In this document: piece after piece, positions 17,885-26,248 of the stretch
Position numbering within the stretch: the first letter of the stretch is position 1
Layout: each line of letters opens with the position of its first letter
Source of the DNA: Terrimonas sp937888905
GTDB lineage: Bacteria; Bacteroidota; Bacteroidia; Chitinophagales; Chitinophagaceae
Assembly: GCA_937888905.1 (NCBI GenBank)
Contig: CALATA010000013.1
Coordinates: forward strand, 124,001 to 188,000
DNA length: 64,000 nucleotides
Reading direction: 5' to 3'
Notes under the pieces: model-generated
Told to the model about the DNA's origin: nothing
The model's database searches: none
What the model saw: the letters and a program-made list of their open reading frames with translations, nothing else
Translations under genes and position numbers: made by a program

Positions 17885-19150
17885 ATGATTCCCATGGCAA
17901 AATCTACGCTACTTTCTCTTGCCCTGTTGCCCGCGATCGTAATCACTTACGCCTGTGGCAATGGTGGAAAAAATCAGTCCACACAACCTTCGCCTGTACC
18001 GAACGGCGACACGCTGCCCGCTCCTTTTGCTACCAAGTCGGTACGCAATACCAGCAAAGTAATCGGATGGCCCGATACCCGCATGCCTGTGGCTCCTGAA
18101 GGGTTCAGCGTCTCACGGTTTGCCGACGGACTGGACCACCCACGCTGGATCTATGTTGGCCCTGACGGCGATGTGTTCGTTTCCGAATCCAACACCCGCA
18201 GAAGTGCCAACCGCATTACGCTGCTCCGCGACCAGGACAAAGACGGCCGCTATGAAACGCGCCATGTGTTTGCCGAAAAACTCAACCAGCCTTTCGGCAT
18301 GCTGATCCTCGGTGATTATTTCTACGTAGCCAATACCGACGGCCTGTTGCGTTTTCCTTATAAAGCCGGTATTACCAAACTGGAAGGTAAAGGCGAAAAA
18401 ATAGTAGAGCTGCCCGCCGGCGGTTATAATAATCACTGGACACGCAACCTCATCACCAATAAAGAACGCAACAAAATCTATATCTCTGTTGGCTCCGGCA
18501 GCAATGTGGGCGAAAACGGAATGGAACATGAAGTACGCCGTGCCGCCATCCTTGAAGTGAATCCGGACGGATCGGGTGAAAAAATTTACGCGAGCGGCCT
18601 GCGCAATCCTGTAGGAATGGATTGGGCTCCGGGCAGCAATGTATTATGGACGGCAGTAAATGAACGTGACGGTCTGGGAGACGACCTGGTACCCGATTAT
18701 ATTACCAGTGTAAAACAGGGCGGCTTCTACGGATGGCCTTACTCTTATTTCGGTCAGCATCCTGATCCCCGGATGAAAGATGATCCGCAACCACAATTGG
18801 TAAGCCGGGCTATTGTACCCGACGTACCGGTGGGTTCACATACCGCTTCACTGGGTCTTACCTTTTACACGAAAGAGGCATTCCCTGCACGGTATAGAAA
18901 TGGTGCATTTATTGGCCAGCACGGTTCATGGAACCGCTCGGAACTCTCCGGTTATAAAGTGGTGTTTGTCCCGTTCAGCAACGGCAAGCCTTCAGGACCT
19001 CCTGAAGATTTCTTAACAGGGTTTGTGGCAGATGCTTCGAAAAGTGAGGTATATGGCCGCCCGGTTTGTACAACTGTTTTACCGGACGGCTCATTGCTCG
19101 TCAGTGATGACGATGCGAATATTATCTGGCAGATCAAAGCCAGCAAATAA
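17885..19150 (+). CDS. Sorbosone-dehydrogenase-like PQQ-type beta-propeller, exported
   Basis: 421 residues with an N-terminal hydrophobic signal and a Cys at about 24 that could be lipidated (weak lipobox TYAC). The mature part is a six-bladed propeller of the glucose/sorbosone dehydrogenase class: 'DGLDHPRWIYVGPDGDVFVSES' (about 79-100), 'GSGSNVGENGMEHEVRRAAI' around 200, 'GLRNPVGMDWAPGSN' around 240 and 'GQHGSWNRSELSGYKV' near 345. Family members oxidise sugars with PQQ, but many Bacteroidota versions are uncharacterised. No PQQ synthesis genes are in the window. ATG at 17894 is an alternative start. Confidence 0.85.
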   Translation: MIPMAKSTLLSLALLPAIVITYACGNGGKNQSTQPSPVPNGDTLPAPFATKSVRNTSKVIGWPDTRMPVAPEGFSVSRFADGLDHPRWIYVGPDGDVFVSESNTRRSANRITLLRDQDKDGRYETRHVFAEKLNQPFGMLILGDYFYVANTDGLLRFPYKAGITKLEGKGEKIVELPAGGYNNHWTRNLITNKERNKIYISVGSGSNVGENGMEHEVRRAAILEVNPDGSGEKIYASGLRNPVGMDWAPGSNVLWTAVNERDGLGDDLVPDYITSVKQGGFYGWPYSYFGQHPDPRMKDDPQPQLVSRAIVPDVPVGSHTASLGLTFYTKEAFPARYRNGAFIGQHGSWNRSELSGYKVVFVPFSNGKPSGPPEDFLTGFVADASKSEVYGRPVCTTVLPDGSLLVSDDDANIIWQIKASK

Positions 19151-19158
19151 TTTACTGA

Positions 19159-20076
19159 TTAACTTTTCTTCGTGGCGGCAGCATCTTCTTTAGGTGTTGC
19201 CGCTCTTTTTTCCTGCGTCGCTTTTATCTCTTCCAGGTGCGGACTCACTAAACTTTCCAGGTCTCCCGCTTTGATATCGAGCGCATGTGCATCCTGCGCC
19301 AGTGCCATCCATGGTTTCGGACCGTCAAAGGGATATTTTCCAAAAACAATTACGGGTGTTCCTTTCAGCACAACACTATCAGATCCTTTCAGCTTCCACT
19401 GATCAGCCCAATCGTATAATTGTTTTGCATCGGACTCGAGCAAACGCAGACAGGAGTGGCTTGCCGGATAACCGGGTAATGCGTATTGGTGCCAGCCGAT
19501 ACCTTCTTTGTTTTCGATATTAAAATTCCAGCGCAGTACCCACTCATCATCAAACGTGCTGATCGTTTCTTCCGCTTTCCAGTTGGTGAAATACAAACCT
19601 TCCGGTGTAGGATGTGCTTTGCTGCCCATGCTCGTTGGACCTGCATATACCAGTTGTCCGTAATTGTAAGCTGCAAAGGATTGCGTGGCATACGAAAAGA
19701 ATACGATCTTTTCAATATCCTTCAAGCCTTTTGCCTCGAGCGGAAAAGGCATGTAAGCTTCCCGGTCGCCACTGAGATCATCGGGCACCAACAGGGAATC
19801 CAATTGACGAACATGATCGAGGTCCACGCGGTTAACAGACAGGATGATGTATTTTCCTGCAGAGTCTGGTGTTTCTTTCAGTCGTTTCACCCATTCTTTG
19901 GAGGGCTGAAAATGATATTGAAGATTTTTGGGCTTCTTCCATTCCCTGGCGGGGGCTTTGTTTTCCTGTGCATCCTTTCCGGGCTGATTACCATTCTTGT
20001 CGTTGCCGGTACAGCTTATAAACAATACCGACGCAGCCACAGCTACCGAAAGGGATAAGATCGAAGTTTTTATCAT
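19159..20076 (-). CDS. L,D-transpeptidase (YkuD fold)
   Basis: 305 residues from ATG at 20076. It has a lipoprotein-type signal (SCTGN, Cys about 20) and a charged linker. The catalytic motif is around 'YPASHSCLRLLESDAKQLYDW', with the nucleophile Cys in SHSC where most family members have SHGC. Such enzymes cross-link peptidoglycan through 3-3 bonds or attach proteins. The C-terminus is Lys/Glu/Ala-rich and may be disordered. The gene is convergent with the sorbosone-dehydrogenase-like gene (8-base gap). Confidence 0.87.
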   Translation of the reverse strand: MIKTSILSLSVAVAASVLFISCTGNDKNGNQPGKDAQENKAPAREWKKPKNLQYHFQPSKEWVKRLKETPDSAGKYIILSVNRVDLDHVRQLDSLLVPDDLSGDREAYMPFPLEAKGLKDIEKIVFFSYATQSFAAYNYGQLVYAGPTSMGSKAHPTPEGLYFTNWKAEETISTFDDEWVLRWNFNIENKEGIGWHQYALPGYPASHSCLRLLESDAKQLYDWADQWKLKGSDSVVLKGTPVIVFGKYPFDGPKPWMALAQDAHALDIKAGDLESLVSPHLEEIKATQEKRAATPKEDAAATKKS

Positions 20077-20170
20077 AAATCCATTTTCCCTTATCTGAAG
20101 CAATATCATGCCAGCCAGCGCAACAGACATGGCACAATTTTGCAGGGTAACAGATAAAAATATTACCATT

Positions 20171-20287
20171 ATGCAAAACTGGCTCAGAACCTTGCTTGCA
20201 GGCTACGCAGGATACAAATGGGGCGGCGGATGCTTAGGCTTCATCGCTATTTTCGCCATTGTTTACTTCCTGCTGGGACATTGTTAA
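20171..20287 (+). CDS. 38-residue membrane peptide
   Basis: A short open frame from ATG 20171 to TAA 20285-20287 encodes a peptide starting MQNWLRTLLAGYAGYKWGGG, then Cys, then one hydrophobic segment (about 22-35) and a C-terminal His-Cys. The glycine-rich turn before the membrane helix is the kind seen in small Bacteroidota membrane proteins. Its position, alone between two genes transcribed on the other strand, and the compact coding pattern support a real gene. No function is known to me. Confidence 0.6.
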   Translation: MQNWLRTLLAGYAGYKWGGGCLGFIAIFAIVYFLLGHC

Positions 20288-20303
20288 ACGGGGAAATTTT
20301 ACC

Positions 20304-21188
20304 CTAAAATTTACTGATATAGTCACGGATCTGGTGACGCAGCTTATCACTTACGCTGACGACCGGCAAACGGAAATAATTTTTACAAAGATTCATTTCA
20401 TCTAAATAGGCCTTGACGCCAGAAGGACTTCCTTCTGCGAACAGGGAGGTAATGATATCGGTAAGCCGGTGATGAAGCGTTGCCGCCGTTTTGACGTCGC
20501 CTTTAAGTGCATGGCGCGTCATATCGGAGAAGGCTTCGGGATACGCGTTAGCTACCACGGAGATAACGCCGTCTGCACCGCAGGCGATCATGGGCAGTGT
20601 GAGGCCGTCGTCGCCGCTGATTACTAAAAATCCTTCGGGACGGTATTTAAGCAGGTAATTGATCTGGTCAAAATTGCCACAGGCTTCCTTGGTCGCAAAT
20701 ACTTTATCGCACTCGCGTGCAATACGCAGTTGTGTCTCTGCCGTCACATTCTGCCCCGTACGCGATGGTACGTTGTACAACATCAGTGGCAGCGGTGTTT
20801 TCTCATTCAGCGCTTTGTAGTGCTGGAAAATCCCTTCCTGGCTGGGGCGGTTGTAATAAGGCGATACGGAAAGGATCGCATCGTAGCCTGTCAGGTCGTA
20901 GTGCGCAAAAGCATCGAGCACTTCTTTGGTGTCGTTGCCACCGATACCGGCCATCAGCGGCACACGGCCGTTGACGGTTTGCTGCACAAACGTAAACACT
21001 TCCTGTTTTTCTTCACCATGAATTGTCGCGCTTTCACCGGTGGTGCCCAATACGACCAGGTACTCCACCTTACCCTTGATCCAAAACTCGATCAACTGTT
21101 TATAGCTGTTCCAGTCAATAGATCCATCGGCAAGAAAAGGAGTTACAATGGCGATACCGGTACCGGTAAATTTTTGTTGGAGCGACAT
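20304..21188 (-). CDS. dapA: 4-hydroxy-tetrahydrodipicolinate synthase
   Basis: 294 residues from ATG 21188, the standard length. It condenses pyruvate with aspartate semialdehyde in lysine and diaminopimelate synthesis. The GTTGE motif is at 48-52, the catalytic Tyr138 lies in 'YNVPSRTG' and the Schiff-base Lys167 in 'FATKEACGN'. A longer frame to 21296 has no conserved residues. The gene is monocistronic. Confidence 0.95.
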   Translation of the reverse strand: MSLQQKFTGTGIAIVTPFLADGSIDWNSYKQLIEFWIKGKVEYLVVLGTTGESATIHGEEKQEVFTFVQQTVNGRVPLMAGIGGNDTKEVLDAFAHYDLTGYDAILSVSPYYNRPSQEGIFQHYKALNEKTPLPLMLYNVPSRTGQNVTAETQLRIARECDKVFATKEACGNFDQINYLLKYRPEGFLVISGDDGLTLPMIACGADGVISVVANAYPEAFSDMTRHALKGDVKTAATLHHRLTDIITSLFAEGSPSGVKAYLDEMNLCKNYFRLPVVSVSDKLRHQIRDYISKF

Positions 21189-21419
21189 TTTTAAACTAAT
21201 TATTTTTTTTAGGTGAATGAATGTTTCAAAAATAAGATTTTGACGCTTACGAATTGCAGAAACCCGCAAATCTTCTAAAGCGTAAGCAGAAGGCATTTAA
21301 CAGATGAACGTATAAAATGTAAGGCCGAAATGCAGCAGGCAAAGATGCCGCTGAAGAAAAACCCGCAAAGGTCGGCAGTGATGAAGCGATTTTTTTTTCG
21401 TATCCTGCGCAACGAAGAG
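21189..21419. other. Intergenic stretch upstream of dapA
   Basis: 231 bases with no gene or clear regulatory site, apart from A/T homopolymers. It contains an imperfect inverted repeat, GACGCTTACG...AAGCGTAAGC, at 21241-21287. Confidence 0.4.
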
Positions 21420-21545
21420 AAATAATGGGTTGTCAGCCTATTCAGGACGGAGTTTTTCCGGACCTGATAAAATGAAATAATCGATGTTTCTCATACAGTA
21501 GTGTGTAGCGGGATGTGTTTCTACACGTCCCTTTTTCTTTTTTTA
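21420..21545 (+). ncRNA. Candidate small RNA ending in an orphan terminator
   Basis: Plus-strand hairpin TCAGG-CGG / CCG-CCTGA (21442-21467) is followed by a second hairpin GGGATGTGT / ACACGTCCC (21510-21531, loop TTCT) with a TTTTTCTTTTTTT tail. The second is a strong plus-strand terminator, yet both flanking genes are on the minus strand and no plus-strand reading frame precedes it. A short untranslated RNA is the simplest reading. The 5' end is not placed. Confidence 0.35.
21510..21545 (+). terminator. Orphan plus-strand terminator
   Basis: A 9-bp stem with one G-T pair followed by a long T tract. It lies between dapA and the rrf2 gene, both minus strand. Confidence 0.7.
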
Positions 21546-21558
21546 CTCCGTTGCACTA

Positions 21559-22041
21559 CTATTTCGAAATTAGCCGTGAAGTGGCTTTATCCAGTAAAAG
21601 GCTTTTAAGGAAATCGCCTGACTCATCGCCGGTACAGGCCAGGTCGTGAAGGGTAACGTTTTCCAATAAACGATCGACCGTAAATTGAATCATTGTCCAG
21701 AGTGAGCGTGCAGAGCAATCCACGGAATTCGTACAAAGGCGGAAAGAAGAGCCTGTTTGTGTACCGACTTCCTGTTCCAGGATCATTCCTCCCAATGCGC
21801 TCAATACATCACGGATTACGATCTCGCGCGAGGGACGCGCCAGGACGTAACCGCCTTTGTTGCCGGGTGTGCTGTTGATGAATCCTTTCATGCGCAGCAC
21901 ACGCGTGAGCTTGGCCACATAGTGACTGCTGATACCTTCGGCTTCGGTCAGTTGCGGAATGCTGAGACCTTTCGCGTCTTTGCATCCTGCAATGCGGATC
22001 AATATGCGTAGTCCGTATTCTTCCTGGGCGGTAACTTTCAT
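21559..22041 (-). CDS. Rrf2-family regulator, probable Fe-S sensing suf regulator
   Basis: 160 residues. The N-terminal winged helix reads 'EEYGLRILIRIAG' and 'SSHYVAKLTRVLRMKGF', typical of Rrf2/IscR. Three cysteines (103, 109, 136) could bind an iron-sulfur cluster; the first pair has the C-x5-C spacing of IscR, the third is farther away. It is the last gene of the suf operon, 22 bases after the DUF59 gene, which suggests feedback control of cluster assembly. A palindrome at the sufB promoter (27755-27774) is a candidate binding site. Cluster binding is inferred. Confidence 0.88.
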   Translation of the reverse strand: MKVTAQEEYGLRILIRIAGCKDAKGLSIPQLTEAEGISSHYVAKLTRVLRMKGFINSTPGNKGGYVLARPSREIVIRDVLSALGGMILEQEVGTQTGSSFRLCTNSVDCSARSLWTMIQFTVDRLLENVTLHDLACTGDESGDFLKSLLLDKATSRLISK

Positions 22042-22063
22042 ATCTGTTTAGATCTTTTCAAGT

Positions 22064-22381
22064 TCATAAGAATCCCAGTTCCAACTGGGCTGCTTCCGAC
22101 ATCCGGCTCTTATCCCAGGCCGGCGTCCAGGTGAGTACCACGTGTACATCATTTACTCCTTCGATTTCGCGGAGCTTCTGGTCTACTTCCACAGGCAGCG
22201 TCTGCGCAGCGGGACATCCCGGTGCCGTCAGCGTCATCACTACCTGGATATTGTTATCTGCGTTGATGTTGATTTCATAGATCAACCCCAGCTCCCAGAT
22301 ACTTACCGGCAGTTCGGGATCAAAGATCGTTTGCAAACGTTCGATCACCGCTTGTTTCAATTCCTCCTCCGTTCTGCTCAT
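22064..22381 (-). CDS. MIP18/DUF59 Fe-S assembly protein (SufT-like)
   Basis: 105 residues from ATG 22381. The conserved 'DPELPVSIWELGLIYEI' segment and Cys in 'APGCPAAQTLP' mark the MIP18/DUF59 family, which works in iron-sulfur cluster maturation and carries one conserved cysteine. It overlaps sufE by 4 bases (ATGA) and belongs to the suf operon. Confidence 0.9.
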   Translation of the reverse strand: MSRTEEELKQAVIERLQTIFDPELPVSIWELGLIYEININADNNIQVVMTLTAPGCPAAQTLPVEVDQKLREIEGVNDVHVVLTWTPAWDKSRMSEAAQLELGFL

Positions 22382-22821
22382 CCGTTTACGTCGTTTTTGA
22401 GTTTGTAGGCCAGCGCGTAATTCTTCATTTGTTTTACCATCGACAGCAATCCGTTGGACCTTGTCTGCGCCAGGTGCGAGGTCATCCCGATCTGCTGTAT
22501 AAATGCCAGCGGCGTTTCGATGATCGCATCCGGTGTTTGCCCGGACAATACGCGGATCAGCATGCTCACGAGTCCTTTTACAATGATTGCGTCGCTGTCT
22601 GCTTCGAAGAACACACGGCCATCGCGGTAATTGGCTACCATCCATACGGTCGACTGGCAACCTTTGATCTTGTTCTCATCGAGCTTATGCTCCTGTGCAA
22701 GCGGCGCCAGTTTTTTTCCCAGGTCGATAATGTATTCATACTTATCGTCCCAGGAATCGAAGAGCGCAAACTCTTCCACAATCTCTTTTTCTATTTCCGC
22801 GATCGGCTTTGTTTCTTCCAT
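22378..22821 (-). CDS. sufE: SufE cysteine-desulfurase activator
   Basis: 147 residues. Cys55 in 'KIKGCQSTVW' is the sulfur-accepting residue, which takes persulfide from SufS and passes it to the SufBCD scaffold. Length and the flanking hydrophobic pattern fit the family. The start is 6 bases after the sufS stop and the stop overlaps the DUF59 gene by 4 bases. Confidence 0.93.
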   Translation of the reverse strand: MEETKPIAEIEKEIVEEFALFDSWDDKYEYIIDLGKKLAPLAQEHKLDENKIKGCQSTVWMVANYRDGRVFFEADSDAIIVKGLVSMLIRVLSGQTPDAIIETPLAFIQQIGMTSHLAQTRSNGLLSMVKQMKNYALAYKLKNDVNG

Positions 22822-22826
22822 GCGTT

Positions 22827-24068
22827 TTATGCCAGCAATTTGATGGCGCGTTGCAGACCGGCTATCAGCCTGTCCAGTTCTTCCATTGTGTTATATACTG
22901 CGAACGAGGCGCGCACGGTTCCGGGGATACCAAAACGGTGCATCAGCGGTTGTGCGCAGTGGTGCCCTGTACGCACGGCAATACCTTGCGTATCGAGCAG
23001 GATGCCGATGTCCTGCGGATGAATTCCATCAATAATAAAAGATACCAGGCTGATCTTTTCAGCAGCCTGCCCGATGATCCGCAGCCCCGGCAGTTGTTGC
23101 AGTTTGTCCGTTGCATAAGCCAGCAACTGATCTTCGTGTTGGCGCATACGGCCTTTTCCTGTCTCCGTTACAAAATCCAATGCCGCTTTAAATGCAATGG
23201 TGTCTGCTATGTTAGGCGTACCTGCTTCGTATTTATAAGGCAGTTCGTTGAAGGTGGTTCCTTCAAAACTCACCTCCTTGATCATTTCTCCCCCACCCTG
23301 GAATACGGGCATATTCTCCAGCAATTCCTTTTTTCCATACAATATGCCTATACCCGTGGGACCATATACTTTGTGCGCAGACATGGCAAAGAAATCGCAA
23401 TCCAGTGCCTGCACATCGATATCGAGATGCACACTTGATTGCGCACCGTCGATCATCACCACGGCTCCCTGCTGACGCGCCGCCTCAATGATTTCCTTCA
23501 CCGGGTTCACTGTACCCAATGCATTGGATACATGCACGATGGAAACAATCTTTGTCCGCGGGCTCAGCAATGCTTTGTACGCATCGAGATCCAACTCGCC
23601 ATTATCCAGCACGGGGATCACTTTCAGCACCGCTTCTTTTTCCAGGCAAAGCAATTGCCAGGGTACGATATTGGAATGGTGTTCCATACCGGAGATGATG
23701 ATCTCGTCTCCTTTGTTGACCTGCCGGCGTCCCCAGGTTTGTGCAACCAGGTTGATGCTTTCGGTGGTACCGCGCGTAAAGATGATCTGTTCGCGGCTGG
23801 CGGCATTGATAAAACGGGCAACCGTATCACGCGTGGCTTCAAAAGCGGCAGTAGCTTCTTCGGCCAGCGTATGAATACCGCGGTGAATATTGGCATTGTA
23901 ACCCGAGTAATAATCTACAAGCGCATCGATCACCACCTTTGGTTTCTGCGATGTAGCCGCATTGTCCAGGTACACCAGCGGATGCCCTTTCACTTCCCGA
24001 TGCAATACGGGAAACTGACGGCGGATCGCTGCTATATCGAGTGACGGTATGGTTGTTTCCGTAATCAT
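22827..24068 (-). CDS. sufS: Cysteine desulfurase SufS
   Basis: 413-residue PLP enzyme that takes sulfur from cysteine for Fe-S clusters. The PLP lysine lies in 'MSAHKVYGPTGIG' (about 220-232), the catalytic Cys in 'RTGHHCAQP' near 365, and 'YLDNAATSQKP' at about 33-43 is the family start. It overlaps sufD by 4 bases. Confidence 0.95.
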   Translation of the reverse strand: MITETTIPSLDIAAIRRQFPVLHREVKGHPLVYLDNAATSQKPKVVIDALVDYYSGYNANIHRGIHTLAEEATAAFEATRDTVARFINAASREQIIFTRGTTESINLVAQTWGRRQVNKGDEIIISGMEHHSNIVPWQLLCLEKEAVLKVIPVLDNGELDLDAYKALLSPRTKIVSIVHVSNALGTVNPVKEIIEAARQQGAVVMIDGAQSSVHLDIDVQALDCDFFAMSAHKVYGPTGIGILYGKKELLENMPVFQGGGEMIKEVSFEGTTFNELPYKYEAGTPNIADTIAFKAALDFVTETGKGRMRQHEDQLLAYATDKLQQLPGLRIIGQAAEKISLVSFIIDGIHPQDIGILLDTQGIAVRTGHHCAQPLMHRFGIPGTVRASFAVYNTMEELDRLIAGLQRAIKLLA

Positions 24069-25366
24069 GATTGAGTGAATTGCAGGCGACCGGCAATCAG
24101 GCTGTCAACATAAGCCCGGATGGGCGCCAGTTTGATCTTTTCCAGCACATCCAAAGCAAATCCCTGGAGCAACAGCGCCTGGGCAGCTTGTTGTGTGATA
24201 CCACGTGAACGCAGATAGAACAGCGCTTCTTCGTCCAACTGACCTACCGTACATCCGTGCGAACATTTTACATCGTCCGCAAAAATCTCCAGTTGAGGTT
24301 TGGTATTGACGCTCGCTGTTTTTGACAGCAATACATTTTTGTTGGTCTGGTACGCATTGGTTTTCTGCGCAGGCTGACGAACAAATATTTTTCCGTTGAA
24401 AACACCGGTAGACTGCTCATCGAGAATGCCTTTGTATAACTCATAGCTCAGGCAATTCGGCGCTACATTGTCTACGATGGTGTGATTGTCTACATGACTG
24501 CTGCCCTGCTGAAAGTACAGACCATAAAGATGTCCTTCGCAATAAGGGGCTTCGAGTACCAGGTTGAGGTTGTTGCGCACGATACCGCCGTTCAGGGAGA
24601 TGGTCACGGTATTAACGTGGCTGGCTCCGGTCTGACGGATATGGCTTGTGCTTACGAGGTTGGCGGAAGCAACGTCGTTCTGGATTTTGTAATATTCCAG
24701 GCGGGCGTCTTTTTCTACGGCTACTTCGAATACCTGGTTGGTAAAACTTTCGGCGTTGCCGATAGTATGGTATGTTTCAACAATGGTGACGCCTGCGTTT
24801 TGTCCCATATACACGAGGCTGCGGGGCTGTGCCAGTACGGCTTCGGCGCGCGCATCCACGATATGATAAATATAAACGGGATGTTCGATCTCGGTGTTTT
24901 TGCCGATATGCAGATAAATGCCGCCATCAGACAATGCCGTATTGAGTGCATTGATTCCGTCACGCAGGTAATCGGCACTGTGTCCATAATGTTGATCAAC
25001 GATAGCGGCATATTCACCTTCAGCAGCTTCGTTTAATGGAAGCAATACCAGGTTTTTGCTGCGCAAAATTGATAAAGCGGCCACATAACGGCCATTTACA
25101 AATACCAGTTCGTTGGCTGCTTCATGGGCTGGCAGGCGGAGATCGTTGAGATCCGCGGCCTGCAATGTGTCAGCGGGTTGCAACCGGTATTGTGTATTGA
25201 ACAGGCTGTTGATACGCGTGTACTTCCACTCTTCATGTTTCACACCGGGCACACCCAGTTGGCTGAATGCGGCGAATGCCTGCTGCCGGTGATCATTAAG
25301 CACGGAAGTAGTGCCGGTCTGCTGCTGATCGAAATATTCTTTGAAATATAAAGTCGAATCGTTCAT
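24065..25366 (-). CDS. sufD: Fe-S scaffold protein SufD
   Basis: 433 residues with the SufB/D beta-helix core and the conserved C-terminal 'DDVKCSHGCTVGQLDEEALFYLRSRG'-type region (near 365-390), which contains the residues that help build the cluster with SufB. It belongs to the SufBCD complex with the ATPase SufC and overlaps sufS by 4 bases. Confidence 0.95.
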   Translation of the reverse strand: MNDSTLYFKEYFDQQQTGTTSVLNDHRQQAFAAFSQLGVPGVKHEEWKYTRINSLFNTQYRLQPADTLQAADLNDLRLPAHEAANELVFVNGRYVAALSILRSKNLVLLPLNEAAEGEYAAIVDQHYGHSADYLRDGINALNTALSDGGIYLHIGKNTEIEHPVYIYHIVDARAEAVLAQPRSLVYMGQNAGVTIVETYHTIGNAESFTNQVFEVAVEKDARLEYYKIQNDVASANLVSTSHIRQTGASHVNTVTISLNGGIVRNNLNLVLEAPYCEGHLYGLYFQQGSSHVDNHTIVDNVAPNCLSYELYKGILDEQSTGVFNGKIFVRQPAQKTNAYQTNKNVLLSKTASVNTKPQLEIFADDVKCSHGCTVGQLDEEALFYLRSRGITQQAAQALLLQGFALDVLEKIKLAPIRAYVDSLIAGRLQFTQS

Positions 25367-25440
25367 GTAAATTCAGAGTTAAGCAGGGCTGTCTGATCCG
25401 GAACAGGAATGCCCTGTGATTGACCTGTACCGGAGCGGGA

Positions 25441-26205
25441 TTAAGCCTCCTGTCCTACTTTTACTTCGTTGCGGATGAAATCGTATCCTTTTTCTTCCAG
25501 CTCGAGCGCCAGTTCTTTCGGACCGGATTTCACGATGCGGCCATCATATAATACGTGTACAAAGTCGGGAATGATATAATCCAGCAGGCGCTGATAGTGC
25601 GTCACCACCAGTACGGCGTTGTCTTTGCTGCGCAATTTATTTACGCCATTGGCTACGATACGGATTGCGTCGATATCGAGACCGGAATCGGTTTCGTCGA
25701 GGATGGCGAGTTTAGGTTCGAGCATGGCCATCTGGAAAACTTCGTTGCGCTTCTTTTCACCACCGGAAAAACCTTCGTTCAGCGAGCGGCTGAGCAGGCT
25801 TTGATCAATATTGGTGATTGCCATTTTCTCTTTCATCATTTTCAGGAAGGCCACCGCGTCGAGTGGTTCTTCTCCGCGGTATTTGCGGATCTGGTTCACG
25901 GCTGTTTTGATGAAGTTGGTAGTGGTCAGTCCCGGAATCTCTACGGGGTATTGAAAAGCGAGGAACAAACCTTCGCCGGCACGTTCTTCGGGTGCCAGGT
26001 CCAGCAGGTCTTTACCTAAGAAATCTACAGTACCTCCGGTCACATCGAAATGTTCGCGGCCCGCAAGCACCGAAGCCAGCGTGCTTTTACCCGCACCGTT
26101 GGGCCCCATGATCGCATGCACTTCACCTGGTTTGATTTCCAGGTTCAATCCTTTTAAGATTTTCTTCCCCTCAATTTCTGCGTGCAGGTTCTGAATGTTG
26201 AGCAT
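25441..26205 (-). CDS. sufC: SufC ATPase
   Basis: 254-residue ABC-type ATPase. Walker A GPNGAGKS is at 34-41, the signature 'NEGFSGGEKKRNE' at about 148-160, and Walker B with 'LAILDETDSGLD' near 170-181. It powers conformational change in the SufBCD scaffold. A 74-base gap separates it from sufD. Confidence 0.95.
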   Translation of the reverse strand: MLNIQNLHAEIEGKKILKGLNLEIKPGEVHAIMGPNGAGKSTLASVLAGREHFDVTGGTVDFLGKDLLDLAPEERAGEGLFLAFQYPVEIPGLTTTNFIKTAVNQIRKYRGEEPLDAVAFLKMMKEKMAITNIDQSLLSRSLNEGFSGGEKKRNEVFQMAMLEPKLAILDETDSGLDIDAIRIVANGVNKLRSKDNAVLVVTHYQRLLDYIIPDFVHVLYDGRIVKSGPKELALELEEKGYDFIRNEVKVGQEA

Positions 26206-26248
26206 AGTATGTGTAATTAAAAACGAGTATTTTATTTAAATTAAAATA

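Noticed and set aside
19486..20058. A 190-residue plus-strand frame inside the L,D-transpeptidase gene
   Set aside because: Antisense to conserved enzyme residues, and its composition follows the other strand.
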